64,000 nt of DNA from contig NZ_JBITMQ010000001.1 in the NCBI RefSeq assembly GCF_044466355.1, forward strand, positions 62,001-126,000, given 5' to 3'. Origin of the DNA: Actinophytocola sp044466355 (GTDB lineage Bacteria > Actinomycetota > Actinomycetes > Mycobacteriales > Pseudonocardiaceae). The translations under genes were made by a program, and so were the position numbers. Within the stretch, counting starts at the first letter, position 1, and the number at the start of each line of letters is the position of its first letter. This document shows, one piece after another, positions 41,894 to 52,000 of the stretch. The notes under the pieces were generated by a model, which was given only the letters and a program-made list of their open reading frames with translations, did not search any database and was not told the DNA's origin.

Positions 41894-42766
41894 TCACTTC
41901 CAGGATGCGGCCAGTTCGATGGTGCGACGCGCGACGTCGCACGGCGTGCCGTGCGGCGCGACGCGCAGGTTGACCGCGGTGACACCGGCGTCGGCGTACC
42001 GGTGCAGCGCGGTGGCCACGTCGGCGGGTGTCCCGACGAGCGCGGACACACCGGGTGCCGGGTCGTCCGGGGTGGACTTCCACAGCCCGCGGCCGGAGTA
42101 GTAGTCGAGGACGGGGGAGAGGTACCGCGCGGCGAGCGCGCGGGCCGTGGCCCCGTCCTCGTGGATAAGGCACAGCCGGTTGGCCACCACGTCACCGGTC
42201 GCGCCGTGGTCCCGGTACGCCGCGGCCTGGTGTGCCAGCAGCCGGTCGGAGTAGTTCGTCGCCGCGTAGTAGCCGTCGGCCAGTTCGGCGGCGCGCCGCG
42301 CGGACGCGGCCGTCCCGCCACCGACCAGCAACCGCGGCGTGCTCACCGGTCCCGGTACGGCACCGCCGTCCCAGGCCGACCGCAGCGCGCGCAGCGCGGC
42401 GGTCATCGTCGTGCCGCCGCCGAACCGCTCGCCCAGCTCGGCGGGGCCGAGGCCGAGGCCGACCGACAGCCGCCCGCCGCTGAGCTGGTCCACCAGCGCG
42501 GTCTCGTAGCCGAGCCGCACCGGGTCGTACGCACGCAGGAGCAGCACCCCGGTGCCGAGCCGGAGCGTGGTGTGCGCCGAAAGGTGGGCGAGCACGATCA
42601 GTGCGGCGGGCAGGTGGAACGGCTGCGGTGCCCGGTGGTAGCTCTCGCCGACCCACACGGTGTCCACACCGGACTCTTCCGCGGCCCGCAACAACGGCAG
42701 CGCACCGGCGACCTGGTCGGCGACCGGTGCCGCCGAGCCGAGGTCCAGTGCCAGTCCGAGCCTCAC
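41894..42766 (-). CDS. LLM-class flavin-dependent oxidoreductase
   Basis: A 290-residue luciferase-like TIM barrel: MRLGLALDLGSAAP at the start, SGVDTVWVGESYHRAPQPFH, TTLRLGTGVLLLRAYDPVRL and LSGGRLSVGLGLGPAELGER. This is the F420/FMN-binding group close to methylene-H4MPT reductase-like and alkanesulfonate monooxygenase-like enzymes. GTG at 42766 overlaps the binding-protein stop as GTGA; pcaF follows 6 bases downstream. It may oxidise the imported compound or an intermediate leading to 3-oxoadipate. Cofactor not decided. Confidence 0.83.
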   Translation of the reverse strand: MRLGLALDLGSAAPVADQVAGALPLLRAAEESGVDTVWVGESYHRAPQPFHLPAALIVLAHLSAHTTLRLGTGVLLLRAYDPVRLGYETALVDQLSGGRLSVGLGLGPAELGERFGGGTTMTAALRALRSAWDGGAVPGPVSTPRLLVGGGTAASARRAAELADGYYAATNYSDRLLAHQAAAYRDHGATGDVVANRLCLIHEDGATARALAARYLSPVLDYYSGRGLWKSTPDDPAPGVSALVGTPADVATALHRYADAGVTAVNLRVAPHGTPCDVARRTIELAASWK

Positions 42767-43839
42767 TTCTTCGCCGACGCCTTCTCCAGCACCTCGTCCC
42801 GGGAGAAGTCGTTGATCTTCGGGAGGAGGCTGGTGTCGAGGATCTGGTCGACCTCGACCGGTTTGTCGATCAGACCCGCCTTCTGGGCGAAGTCGATCGA
42901 GCGCCTGACCCGTTCCGGATCGATGGTGCCCCAGTCCTTCTCGCCCTCCGGCACACCGAGCCCGGCGAGCCGGACCTGCAGCACCTTCACCTGCTGGGCG
43001 AGTCCCTCGGCCTGGGACGTGCCGCCCGCGGGACGCGTGTCGGGCTGGGACTTCCACATCGCCTGGATGGCGGCCTCCGGGTTGGCCTGTGCGTACACGA
43101 CACCCTTCGCGAACGCGCGGCCGAACTTGACGAACGCGTCGGAGTCGGCCTCGAGCCTGCTCTTGCGAGCCACGAACCCGCCGCCGAACATCCCGGTCAT
43201 CTCCTCGACCGGCAGGTCGGTGATGGTGATCCCCGCGTTCTTCACGATCTGGTACTGCGTGTCCCACAACGCGAGCGCGTCGACCTGCCCGTCCTTGATG
43301 GCGCTGATCTGCTGCGCGCCGACACCGATCGGGACGAGCGTCGCGTCGTTCTCGCCCAACCCGGCCAGCTGCAGGGCGACCCGCGCGAACGTGGCGCCGG
43401 AGCTGCTGACGTTGGTCACGCCGATGCGCTTGCCCTTGAGGTCGGCGACGTCGGTGATCCCGGAGCCGTCGACCGCGGCGAGCCCGTAGATCCAGTCGCC
43501 GTAGTAGGACGCGAAGTAGGTGAGGTCGGTGCCCTTGGTCGCGCCGATGACCACCGGCTCCGGGGTGACGAGGGCGATGTCGGCGCCGCCCGCGATCACC
43601 TGCTGGGCGGCCTGCGTGCCCGAGGGCGGGAGCGTGAACTCCACGTCGATGCCCTCGTCGGCGAAGTAGCCCTCGGCCTGGGAGAGCAGGAACGTGGCGA
43701 AGCCCGCGTTCCAGGTCGGGGTGGTGACGGCGATCTTCAGTGTCGAGGAGTCGCCGCCGCCCGCGGCGCCGCCGCAGGCCGTCAGCGTGGTCACGAGCAC
43801 TGCGGCGAGGAGTCCGGAAAGGATTCTGGGGGTGGGCAT
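42763..43839 (-). CDS. ABC transporter substrate-binding lipoprotein (NMT1/SsuA-like)
   Basis: A 358-residue binding protein with a lipobox LTAC (Cys22). The mature start, LKIAVTTPTWNAGFATFLLS and AEGYFADEGIDVEFTLPPSG, and the IGVTNVSSSGATFARVALQL segment match the NMT1/SsuA family. ATG 43839 has AAGGAGGAA upstream. Its ATPase and permease genes are in the divergent operon at 46611-48273, so one importer is split across two transcription units. Ligand unknown, probably an aromatic or other carboxylate. Confidence 0.87.
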   Translation of the reverse strand: MPTPRILSGLLAAVLVTTLTACGGAAGGGDSSTLKIAVTTPTWNAGFATFLLSQAEGYFADEGIDVEFTLPPSGTQAAQQVIAGGADIALVTPEPVVIGATKGTDLTYFASYYGDWIYGLAAVDGSGITDVADLKGKRIGVTNVSSSGATFARVALQLAGLGENDATLVPIGVGAQQISAIKDGQVDALALWDTQYQIVKNAGITITDLPVEEMTGMFGGGFVARKSRLEADSDAFVKFGRAFAKGVVYAQANPEAAIQAMWKSQPDTRPAGGTSQAEGLAQQVKVLQVRLAGLGVPEGEKDWGTIDPERVRRSIDFAQKAGLIDKPVEVDQILDTSLLPKINDFSRDEVLEKASAKK

Positions 43840-43865
43840 GTGTTCCTCCTTGAACGCCCAGGGGC

Positions 43866-44768
43866 TCACGGCGCCGGGTATTCCCCGGCGTTGAGTACCC
43901 AGCCTGGCTTGGCGGAGAAGTCCGCGCGCGGTGGGCAGAAGATGTCGATGAGCTGGTTGGTCCCCTGACCGGTTGCCTGTGTCGTGTGGACGGTCGGTGG
44001 CGGGATCACCGCGACCGAAGGGCTGCCGCACGCGTGGTGCACGTCCGCGCGCCAGTCGTCGAGGTTGGTCGTCCACGGCGTGCGGATGTGGTGGACGAAC
44101 TCCCCGCGTACGGCCAGGGAGCACTGTTCGAAGTCGTCGTGGTGGTGCGGGGAAAGCTTCGTGGTGTCCCTCGGACCCTCGTGGGGGAACAGGAAGTTCA
44201 CCATGAACGTGCTGCACCGGAAGATCCGCCCGAACCGGTCCGGCGACCGTTCGAGGTGCCCGACCGGGTACACGCGGACCCGGAACCCGTCGACCGGATC
44301 CGGCCACGCGGCCAACGGCGCCACGTGCGGGTGATCCTCCACATAGGATGCGGCGTTGCCTGCCAGCGCCGCGAGGTCGGTGGACCGCGTGGTGAACAGG
44401 CGAACCACGTCGCAGTCGGCGGTCACGGTGACCGTGCTGTCCCCGGGCGGCACGACCACGATCGCGCGGCCGGTGACCGTCTCCTGCTGCTCACCCGCGA
44501 CGACCTCGACGCTCGAGTCGTCGTGGGGGAGCACCACCACGTACTCGTCGGGCTGGCCCTCCCGGCTGAACACCTCGCCGCTTCGGCCCGAGGTGTAGGC
44601 GAGCACGAAGTTCTGCCCGCGCCCCCACCAGGTCCTGCTGCCCGAGGCCGTGGTCTCGTGCGGCTCCTGCTTGTCGAAGTCGAGCAGCTCCGGCGCGGCG
44701 ACCCGTCCCCGCGGGGCCGGGCCCGGCGCGGTGGCGAGGCTCGCGCGTGCGTCGCTCTTGTCGTACAT
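43866..44768 (-). CDS. cupin-like protein of unknown function
   Basis: A 300-residue protein with two cupin-like halves. The first includes YVVVLPHDDSSVEVVAGEQQ and AIVVVPPGDSTVTVTADCDV. The second holds a metal-site candidate, KLSPHHHDDFEQCSLAVRGE, with a further histidine in ADVHHACGSPS; this fits a bicupin isomerase or dioxygenase. It lies between the binding-protein and metallohydrolase genes in one minus-strand operon, so it probably acts on the same substrate. Exact reaction unknown. Confidence 0.7.
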   Translation of the reverse strand: MYDKSDARASLATAPGPAPRGRVAAPELLDFDKQEPHETTASGSRTWWGRGQNFVLAYTSGRSGEVFSREGQPDEYVVVLPHDDSSVEVVAGEQQETVTGRAIVVVPPGDSTVTVTADCDVVRLFTTRSTDLAALAGNAASYVEDHPHVAPLAAWPDPVDGFRVRVYPVGHLERSPDRFGRIFRCSTFMVNFLFPHEGPRDTTKLSPHHHDDFEQCSLAVRGEFVHHIRTPWTTNLDDWRADVHHACGSPSVAVIPPPTVHTTQATGQGTNQLIDIFCPPRADFSAKPGWVLNAGEYPAP

Positions 44769-44780
44769 GGATCCGCCTTT

Positions 44781-45662
44781 CTAGTCGTCCAGGCCGAGCA
44801 GGAACGAGGGGTTGTCGCGGACCATCCGCTGCAGGTCGCGTTCGGGCAACCCGAGGTCGAGCAGCGCGGCGGCGACGCGGAGCAGCGCGTCGACCGGCCT
44901 CGGCCGCCCGGCCTGTCCGAGGTCGGAGGCGAGCACGGTGTGCTCGGGACCGATCCGCTCGATCCAGTCCATGAGCTGCTTCGGGTCCCACTTGCGGTAG
45001 CCCTCTGGGTCGTACATGCCCCACTCGTGCTCCACGTAGGCGCCGAGGCCCACCAGTTCGAGGCACTGCTCCGGTTCGGCCCCGATCACGAAGTTCGGGT
45101 GGTTGATCACCATCCGGCGCACCCCGCGCTCCCTGGCCGCGGTGAACAGTTGCGTGATCAGCTCCGGGGTGTTGTGCCCGCCGGAGAGCAGCGCACCGGC
45201 CTCGATGACGTAGTCGAGGACCTCGTAGACCTCGGGGATCAGCTCGCCGGCGTCGTCGGTGAAGTCGACCTGCGTGGACGGCACCGGCACCGCGGTGGTG
45301 GGGAAGCCGTCGCCCTCCGGGTGGCAGGCGATGTGCCTGCCGGAGGAGAACGTCGGGAACCACACCGCCCGGCCACCCATCCGCAGCGCCATCGCGACCG
45401 CGTACGGGTTGATGCCGCCGACCTGGCTGTTGAGCGCGATCCCGCCGAAGGCCCTGGTGCCGACCTTGGCGAGACCGTCCCGCATCGCGAGCAGGTCCAT
45501 GACCGTGATGTGGTGGTGCGACTTGACCAGGATCGCCCGCATCTCGAGGCGGTCGCCGTCCTCGGCGGCCTCCACGTGGGTCAGTTCGCGGGGAAACGGA
45601 CTGGGGCCGGAGTGGCAGTGCAGGTCGACGGCACCGCGGAGGACGCGGACCAGGGCAGTCAT
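44781..45662 (-). CDS. DUF6282/amidohydrolase-like metallohydrolase
   Basis: A 293-residue TIM-barrel hydrolase. The metal site starts with VDLHCHSGPSPFPRELTHVE (HxH), continues with ILVKSHHHITVMDLL, has histidines in MVINHPNFV and YVEHEWGMYDP, and ends with TVLASDLGQ (Asp). This pattern is that of amidohydrolase-superfamily enzymes annotated DUF6282. ATG at 45662 follows AAGGGGG. It is the first gene of the catabolic operon 45662-39391 and probably performs an early hydrolysis or decarboxylation step. Confidence 0.75.
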   Translation of the reverse strand: MTALVRVLRGAVDLHCHSGPSPFPRELTHVEAAEDGDRLEMRAILVKSHHHITVMDLLAMRDGLAKVGTRAFGGIALNSQVGGINPYAVAMALRMGGRAVWFPTFSSGRHIACHPEGDGFPTTAVPVPSTQVDFTDDAGELIPEVYEVLDYVIEAGALLSGGHNTPELITQLFTAARERGVRRMVINHPNFVIGAEPEQCLELVGLGAYVEHEWGMYDPEGYRKWDPKQLMDWIERIGPEHTVLASDLGQAGRPRPVDALLRVAAALLDLGLPERDLQRMVRDNPSFLLGLDD

Positions 45663-45796
45663 ACGATGAACCCCCTTCGTTGTGTTCGCTATGCACACTC
45701 CATGTTCACGATGAGAGATGTCAAGACCCATATTCACAGATGGGCATTGCCCAAACTGGTGAGATGGCCTAGATTTCCGCACATCATGTTCGACAG
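45663..45796. promoter_or_regulatory. divergent promoter region with TGTTCAC-type motifs
   Basis: TGTTCAC at 45703-45709, TATTCAC at 45731-45737 and the inverse GTGAACA at 45797-45803 lie in a lower-GC region between the metallohydrolase and IclR starts. They are candidate IclR sites. No -10/-35 pair is certain. Confidence 0.4.
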
Positions 45797-46618
45797 GTGA
45801 ACACGACGGGTGAAGGTGAGATGACGATGGTGTCAGGTGCGCCCGAGGTGGGTGCCACGTCGAACGGCGAGATCCAGGCCGTTTCCCGGACCGCGCAGAT
45901 TCTGACCCTGTTCGGCCCGGAGACGCCGGAGATCACCGTCGCCGAGGCGGCCGAGCGGCTCGGGCTCAACCGCACCACACTGCACCGGTACTTCCAGTCG
46001 CTGGAGGCCGCCGGGCTGTTGGAACGCACCGAGGAACGCAACTCCGTGTTCGCCCCGGGCAGGCTGCTGCTGCAGCTCGGCGCGTTCGCGATCGGCCGCC
46101 GCAAGGTCATCCAGCTGGCCACCCCGCACATGCGGGACCTGACGCGGACGACAGGTCTCACGGTGGTGCTGAGCCTGTGGGGCCCGTCCGGGCCGGTGGT
46201 GTCCCATGTGGAGGACGACGAGTCGCACGGGACCATAGTGACCGTGCGCGTCGGCTCCCAGCTGCCGTTGAACACCGCGCAGGCGCTGGTCTTCCTCGCG
46301 TTCCTGCCCGACCAGCTCACCGCCGACCGGCTGCTCGGCACGCTCCCCGCCGACCAGCGCATGCATGTGCGGGAACAGATCGCGGGCATCCGCGAGCGTG
46401 GCCTGACCGAACCCATCCTCAACGCGCGGGGGATCAGCGTGATCGCCGCGCCGGTCTTCGACAAGTCGGCGATCTGCGCCACGCTCGCCTTCGTCGGTAC
46501 CGCCCACCTGCTGCCCCCGGACCGGAGTGCCAGGGAGTCGACGCTGCTCGCCGAAGCGGCCGCCCGGGTCACCGCGGAGATGGGCGGCGGGGCCACCCAG
46601 GAGGAACACCATGGCTGA
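45797..46618 (+). CDS. IclR family transcriptional regulator
   Basis: A protein of up to 273 residues. HTH: EITVAEAAERLGLNRTTLHR and YFQSLEAAGLLERTEERNSV. The effector domain has the GLTVVLSLWGPSGPVVSHVE and VRVGSQLPLNTAQALVFLAF blocks. GTG 45797, ATG 45821 and ATG 45827 are all possible starts; 45827 has the best ribosome-site spacing. Its stop overlaps the ATPase gene by 8 bp. IclR proteins often control beta-ketoadipate genes (PcaR-like), so it likely regulates both divergent operons. Confidence 0.88.
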   Translation: MNTTGEGEMTMVSGAPEVGATSNGEIQAVSRTAQILTLFGPETPEITVAEAAERLGLNRTTLHRYFQSLEAAGLLERTEERNSVFAPGRLLLQLGAFAIGRRKVIQLATPHMRDLTRTTGLTVVLSLWGPSGPVVSHVEDDESHGTIVTVRVGSQLPLNTAQALVFLAFLPDQLTADRLLGTLPADQRMHVREQIAGIRERGLTEPILNARGISVIAAPVFDKSAICATLAFVGTAHLLPPDRSARESTLLAEAAARVTAEMGGGATQEEHHG

Positions 46619-47408
46619 GACCGTCAGCACGACCGTGGACACGGCCGTCGAGTTGCGGCACGTCTACAAGCGCTACACGACACGGCGGTCGCGGCGGGGC
46701 CCGGCCGGCGTGGTCGACGCGCTGCACGACGTCAGCCTGTCGGTCGCGCGGGGCGAGTTCGTCTCGATCGTCGGGCCGAGCGGGTGCGGCAAGAGCACCC
46801 TGCTGAAGGTCCTGTTGGGACTGACCAAGCGCACCGCAGGCGAGGTCGACTTCGGTGGCGGCAGCCGGCTGGGCATGGTCTTCCAGCAGCCGCTGCTGCT
46901 GCCGTGGCGCACGGTGACGAAGAACCTGTTGATATCGCAGGACATCAACCACCGGCTGTCCGAACAGGAGGCCCGCGACCGGGCCGCGGCGATGCTGTCG
47001 ATGCTGGGGCTGACGGAGTTCGCCGACCGGTACCCCGGAGAGCTCTCCGGCGGGATGCAGCAGCGGGTCGGCATCGGGCGCGCGCTCATGCACGACCCCG
47101 AGATCCTGCTCATGGACGAGCCGTTCGGCGCGCTGGACGCCATGACCCGCGACCAGATGGGCATGGACCTGCTCGACATCTGGGACCGGGACCGCAAGAC
47201 CGTCCTGTTCGTCACCCACAGCATCCCGGAGTCCGTGCTGTTGTCCGACCGGGTCGTCGTCATGACACCGCGGCCAGGACGGATCGCCGAGGTCATCGAC
47301 GTCGACCTGCCGCGCCCGCGCGGCCTCGAGAACATCAACACACCCGAGTTCGGCGCGATCGTCCGCCGCATCCGGGTCCTGCTCAACTCCGAGAACAGCG
47401 CCCACTAG
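46611..47408 (+). CDS. ABC transporter ATP-binding protein (SsuB/TauB-like)
   Basis: A 265-residue ATPase: Walker A GPSGCGKSTLLKVLLGL, Q-loop in GMVFQQPLLLPWRTV, signature LSGGMQQRVGIGRA, Walker B LLMDEPFGALDAMTRD and switch VTHSIPESVLL. ATG 46611 with AGGAGG upstream. It works with the permease immediately downstream and most likely with the lipoprotein of the divergent operon (42763-43839). Confidence 0.92.
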   Translation: MAETVSTTVDTAVELRHVYKRYTTRRSRRGPAGVVDALHDVSLSVARGEFVSIVGPSGCGKSTLLKVLLGLTKRTAGEVDFGGGSRLGMVFQQPLLLPWRTVTKNLLISQDINHRLSEQEARDRAAAMLSMLGLTEFADRYPGELSGGMQQRVGIGRALMHDPEILLMDEPFGALDAMTRDQMGMDLLDIWDRDRKTVLFVTHSIPESVLLSDRVVVMTPRPGRIAEVIDVDLPRPRGLENINTPEFGAIVRRIRVLLNSENSAH

Positions 47409-47430
47409 GCCGCGCCGCTAGGAGGACCCC

Positions 47431-48273
47431 ATGACCCGATCGACAACCACCCTCGAAGCCCCGCCGGCGCCGGAACCGGCGCCCGACCGCGCGCGGCGGC
47501 AGGTACCCGGGTTCGTGCTCAGCGGCGTCGTGCTGGTCGTCGTGCTCGTCGTCTGGCAGGTCGTCGTCCGCGCCTTCGACGTGCCCATCGTGCTCGTGCC
47601 CGCGCCGACCGACGTGCTGTCGGCACTGGTGGCCGGTCTGGGCGACGGCAGCCTCGTCGAGCACGCGTGGGTCACGCTGCAGGAGATCCTGCTCGGGTTC
47701 GTGCTCGCCGTCGCCGCCGCGCTGCTGTGCGCGTTCCTCGTCACGCAGTCCCGCGTGCTCGACAAGGCGCTGTTCCCGCTCGTCGTGATGACCCAGACCA
47801 TCCCGAAGGTGGCGATGGCACCGCTGCTGGTCATCTGGTTCGGCACCGAGATGACCTCGAAGGTGCTGACGACCGCGCTCATCGCGTTCTTCCCGTTGCT
47901 CATCAACGCGATCCTCGGGCTGCGTTCAGCCGACCCCGACCAGATCGACATGCTGCGCTCGTTCGGGGCCAGCCGGGCGCACGTGCTGCGCCACCTGCAG
48001 ATCCCCTCCGCGCTGCCGCACATCTTCGCGGGGCTCGACGTCGCCGTCGTGCTGTCGGTGACCGGCGCCATCGTCGCCGAGTTCGTCGGCGCCACCGCGG
48101 GGCTCGGCTACGTCATCCAGGCCACCAACTTCACCCTCGACGTGTCGCGCACGTTCGCGGTCCTGGTGATCCTGTCGGCGATCGGTCTCGCCCTGCACGC
48201 GCTCGTGGTGCTGTGCAACAGGAGGATCGTGTTCTGGTCCGCGGAACACCGGACGATCAGGGAGCAGGCATGA
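47431..48273 (+). CDS. ABC transporter permease (SsuC/TauC-like)
   Basis: A 280-residue membrane protein. The first membrane segment is FVLSGVVLVVVLVVWQVVV, then FVLAVAAALLCAFLV, PKVAMAPLLVIWFGTEMTSK and the coupling region DMLRSFGASRAHVLRHLQIP. Only one permease is present here, so the channel should be a homodimer, unlike the heterodimer at 11130-12775. Its stop overlaps the aldolase start as ATGA. Confidence 0.92.
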   Translation: MTRSTTTLEAPPAPEPAPDRARRQVPGFVLSGVVLVVVLVVWQVVVRAFDVPIVLVPAPTDVLSALVAGLGDGSLVEHAWVTLQEILLGFVLAVAAALLCAFLVTQSRVLDKALFPLVVMTQTIPKVAMAPLLVIWFGTEMTSKVLTTALIAFFPLLINAILGLRSADPDQIDMLRSFGASRAHVLRHLQIPSALPHIFAGLDVAVVLSVTGAIVAEFVGATAGLGYVIQATNFTLDVSRTFAVLVILSAIGLALHALVVLCNRRIVFWSAEHRTIREQA

Positions 48274-49031
48274 TGTTCGACAGGACCGGCGACCTCCCGC
48301 CGATCGGCACCTGGCTCAAGATCCCCGCACCGGACACCGCCGAGATCGCGGCCGCCGCCGGGTTCGACTTCGTCGTGGTCGACCTCGAACACACCATGCT
48401 GAGCCTGGAGACGGCGTACACGCTCATCGCCATCGCCTCCGCGCACGGGATCGTCCCGCTGGTGCGGGTGCCCGACCACCGCCCGTCGACGATCCAGCGC
48501 GTCCTCGACGCGGGCGCCGGGGGTGTGCTCGTGCCCCACGTGGACACCCCGGAACAGGCGGTGGCCGTCGCACGTGCGACCCGCTTCCCGCCGCTCGGCA
48601 CCCGCGGCTCCGGCGCCACCAGCCGCGCGGGCCGGTGGGGGCGGCTCGCCCGCGCGGACTACCTGGCCTTCGGGAACACGCGGGCGCTCTGCCTGCCACA
48701 GCTGGAAAGCGCGGCGGCGATGCGCGACGCCGACCGGATCCTCGCGGTCGACGGCGTGGACGGTGTCCTCATCGGCGCGGCCGACCTGTCCATGGAGATG
48801 GGCCTGACCGCGACCGACCCGCAGGTGACCGGCCTGATCGACGACGTGCTCGCCACCGCGTCGAAGACAGGTAAACCGTGCGGGTTCGCACTCGGCGCCG
48901 ACCCCGGCCGGGCACGTGAGCTCGCCGCGCGCGGGTTCGGCTTCCTGGTGCTGGGCAACGACACCTCGATGCTCGCGTCCGCCGCCACCACGCTGGTCAC
49001 CGACACCCGGGCACCGTCGGGCACCACCTGA
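48270..49031 (+). CDS. HpcH/HpaI family aldolase
   Basis: A 253-residue class II pyruvate aldolase-like protein: GTWLKIPAPDTAEIAAAAGF, VVVDLEHTMLSLETAYTLI, VLVPHVDTPEQAVAVARATR (Arg/His of the active site), QLESAAAMRDADRI and VLIGAADLSMEMGL. The usual metal ligands Glu and Asp are in LPQLESA and GAADLS. These enzymes cleave 4-hydroxy-2-oxo acids to pyruvate and an aldehyde. It is last in the IclR-ATPase-permease unit and fits the catabolism of the imported compound. Confidence 0.87.
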   Translation: MMFDRTGDLPPIGTWLKIPAPDTAEIAAAAGFDFVVVDLEHTMLSLETAYTLIAIASAHGIVPLVRVPDHRPSTIQRVLDAGAGGVLVPHVDTPEQAVAVARATRFPPLGTRGSGATSRAGRWGRLARADYLAFGNTRALCLPQLESAAAMRDADRILAVDGVDGVLIGAADLSMEMGLTATDPQVTGLIDDVLATASKTGKPCGFALGADPGRARELAARGFGFLVLGNDTSMLASAATTLVTDTRAPSGTT

Positions 49032-49059
49032 CCGGGGAGGGTTCGGCACAATCGGCATC

Positions 49060-52000
49060 ATGGCGAGATGCGAGTGCGGGGCGCCTGCACCGGCGCTGGA
49101 GGGACAGGGTGAGTGGCGAATCGCCAGGGATCTCGATGTGCCGCGAGTCGTCGACCTGTTGACCGGCGAACTCGACTACGCACGTTGCGACGCCGGCTGC
49201 CGGTTGAACGTCCGGGCCAGCGTCGTGTTCCAGGACATGGAAGCGGGTCGCGTGTACGTGGCGCCGGGTGATCTCGTCAGTTCCGCTGACATGGCCGCTG
49301 GTATACCGGCAGAGGCGTCGGACAGTATCGAGGTCGTCGCGGATGTCGAGGAGCTCCGGCGCGTTGTCGGCGAGCTGGTCGACCGGCGGCTGAGGGTCTT
49401 TCTCCCGGTGTTGACCGGTGGGCCGGAGAACATCGGTGACGTGAACTACCTGGGCGAGAACTGGCGGTCGTTCACCGCGCCGGTGATGGCCGCCGTCGGG
49501 GTGTCGTTGACTGGTCGAGTGCCGGCGATCAGGTTCGTCGTGGACGGCGCGGGCCGGGAACACTTCGAGGACTTCGTGGCGTCGCGGCAGTCGGGCATCT
49601 GGCTCTCGATGCTCATCGACTGGACGAACGGCGAGGGGGTCGGATCGTTTGAGGAAGATCTGGCCGAGTACGTGGACCGCACGACCTACGTCGGTGATCC
49701 GCTCCTGTTCGCCGCGCGCCTGGACGAGCTGGAGCACCCGGCGGACGAGGTGCTCAGGAGCATGGACGCGTACCGCCGGGAGGCGTTGCGGGCCAGCCTT
49801 CACGCGTTGGTCGGCCAACCGAACCCGCTGGCGGACCGTTGGGCGTACGTCTGGCTCATGTGGGAGCTGGACCTGCGGCTCTCGGGTGGTGGCGGCGTGG
49901 CCGAGGTGCCCGGACTGGCGGTGTCGGCGGAGCGACTGCGCAGGACCGTGCCACCGGACAGCGCTCGGTTCGCTGGCGCGATGCTGTTGAACCAGGCGCT
50001 GGCGGCCGGCAGGGACGATTCGGTGGCCGGTCCGGACGTCGGGTCGTTCATGACGTGTCTGCAGCAGGCGTTCCACGACGCCGGCTTCGACGAGCAACTC
50101 GGGTCGATCTTCGAGGGCACGAGGCTTCTCGACGTACCGATCGAGCAGGTCGCCGACCGCGTCATCGAGGTTGTCGGGATCGAGGTCCCGGACAGGGCAG
50201 TCTCCCTCACGACTGCGATGGCGATGGCGGGGGCGCTGGTCGAGGCGGGCCGTGCCGACGATCTGAAGAGGGTCGCGGACGCCATGCGCGTGGCCGTCCC
50301 GACGACCGAGGTCGCGGGCGTGTCCCTGTGGTATTACCGGCAGCTCCTCGCCATGCGCAAGCCGACGCGGCTGCTTGAGGAGGTTGGCGAGACGTCGGCA
50401 CCGGGCGAGGCCGTCCTTCCGCTCCCCGCGCAGGCCGACATGCTCCAGTTGCGCGTCATGGCACTGCGCATGCTCGGCAGGCAGGCTGACGCGCTCACAT
50501 TGCTGGACTCGGCGCCGCAGGACGTGTTGGACGAGCCGGGCGGCAAGCAGTCCCTGGGCATCGCGCGTGCGCGGTTGGAACGCGAACTCGGCTCCCCCGC
50601 AGCGGCGCTGACGCGGCTGGAGGCTCTGCTCGCCGAGGACGACGACCCGCAACCGCCGCTGCACGAGTCGCTCATGGCGACGCTGCTGCGGTTCGGCAGG
50701 TACGAGGAGGCCGCCGATCATGGGCGCGCCGCGTACGCCCGTGCCTTGCGGGACAGGATGAGTTGGCCGGCCGGGCGGTACGCGGCGCAGGCGATGTGGT
50801 GCCAGGCGCTCGGCGGCAGCGAACCGGACACCGATCTGGTCGATGGCGCACTGGGCGGGGGACAGCTCGCCGACTCCGAGCGGGACTTGTTCGCGGCGAC
50901 CGCGTTGCTCACCACAGGAGTGGCCGAGTCCGACCCCGGCCGCCGCGAGTTCCTCGACCGCGTCCGGACCGAGTCGGAGCAGGTGCTTGAGCAGGCGCTG
51001 GCTGAGCGCGACGTCGCCACTGCGGCGCGCGCGCTCTACGTGGCCGCGCTGTACGACCAGGTGTACCGGCCGGGCGAGGCACTGAACTCCTGGTACCGCA
51101 TGGTTTCCGTGATGGCCGAGAAGTTCGACCGCGCGGCCACCGACGGTTATCTCTATTCGGCGGCGAACCTCATCACCGCAGGCGAGCTCGCCATGGCGAG
51201 AGTCGTGCTGAAGCGCGAACTGGGCGGCACAGCGTGGCATCTCGGTCACGACAGCGGGCTGCGCGCGGGCGCACTGGCGGGCACGCACACCGCACGGGAG
51301 ATCAGCCTGGTCACCGCGGCGATGTTCGCTGAACCTGGTGCCACGCAGGCGGATCTGCGGCTGGTCGGCGAACTGCGCCGAGGTCTGGCCAGCCGGGCGG
51401 CACGGCGCTCGGACGGGGAGTCCGCGTGGCGGCGGGACGGTCTCGACGACGAGGTGGTGGCCGGGATCGCGCCGAGCCACGGCAGCGCTGGGGTACTGGA
51501 GTTCGTGAGCGACGGCGCCGAGGTGCGTGCGCTCGTCACCGTGGTCGACTCCACGGGTTCCGTTGCCAGCACGGCGGTTCCGCTACCGGACATCGACCTC
51601 GGGCGGTTGGCGACGCGGATGCGGTCGCGGCTGTCGACCTGGCGAGTCGGGCGGCCCGGCGACCCGTTCGGTGTCGCCGAATGGCAGATCTGCCGGACCT
51701 GGCTGGACCGGCTGATCGACGACCACCTCACGCCGAACGATCACCTGGTCGTCATCCCGTTCGCCGACTGGCGCCAACTGCCTTGGCACGTGGCCGCCTT
51801 CGATCTGGTGACCTGCTCCTACGAGCCGAGCTGGGTGGCGTTGCTGTCCACGGTGGCTGGCGAGCCGTTGCCGGAACGCCTCAGTGAGGGCGTGGTCGCG
51901 ATCCCGCGCGTGGGCGATCCAACCGAGATCACCGAGGCGATGGCGCGCTACGTGGCCGCCTGCGGGGACGGGGTACGTGTGCTGGACGGCGTCGCGGCCG

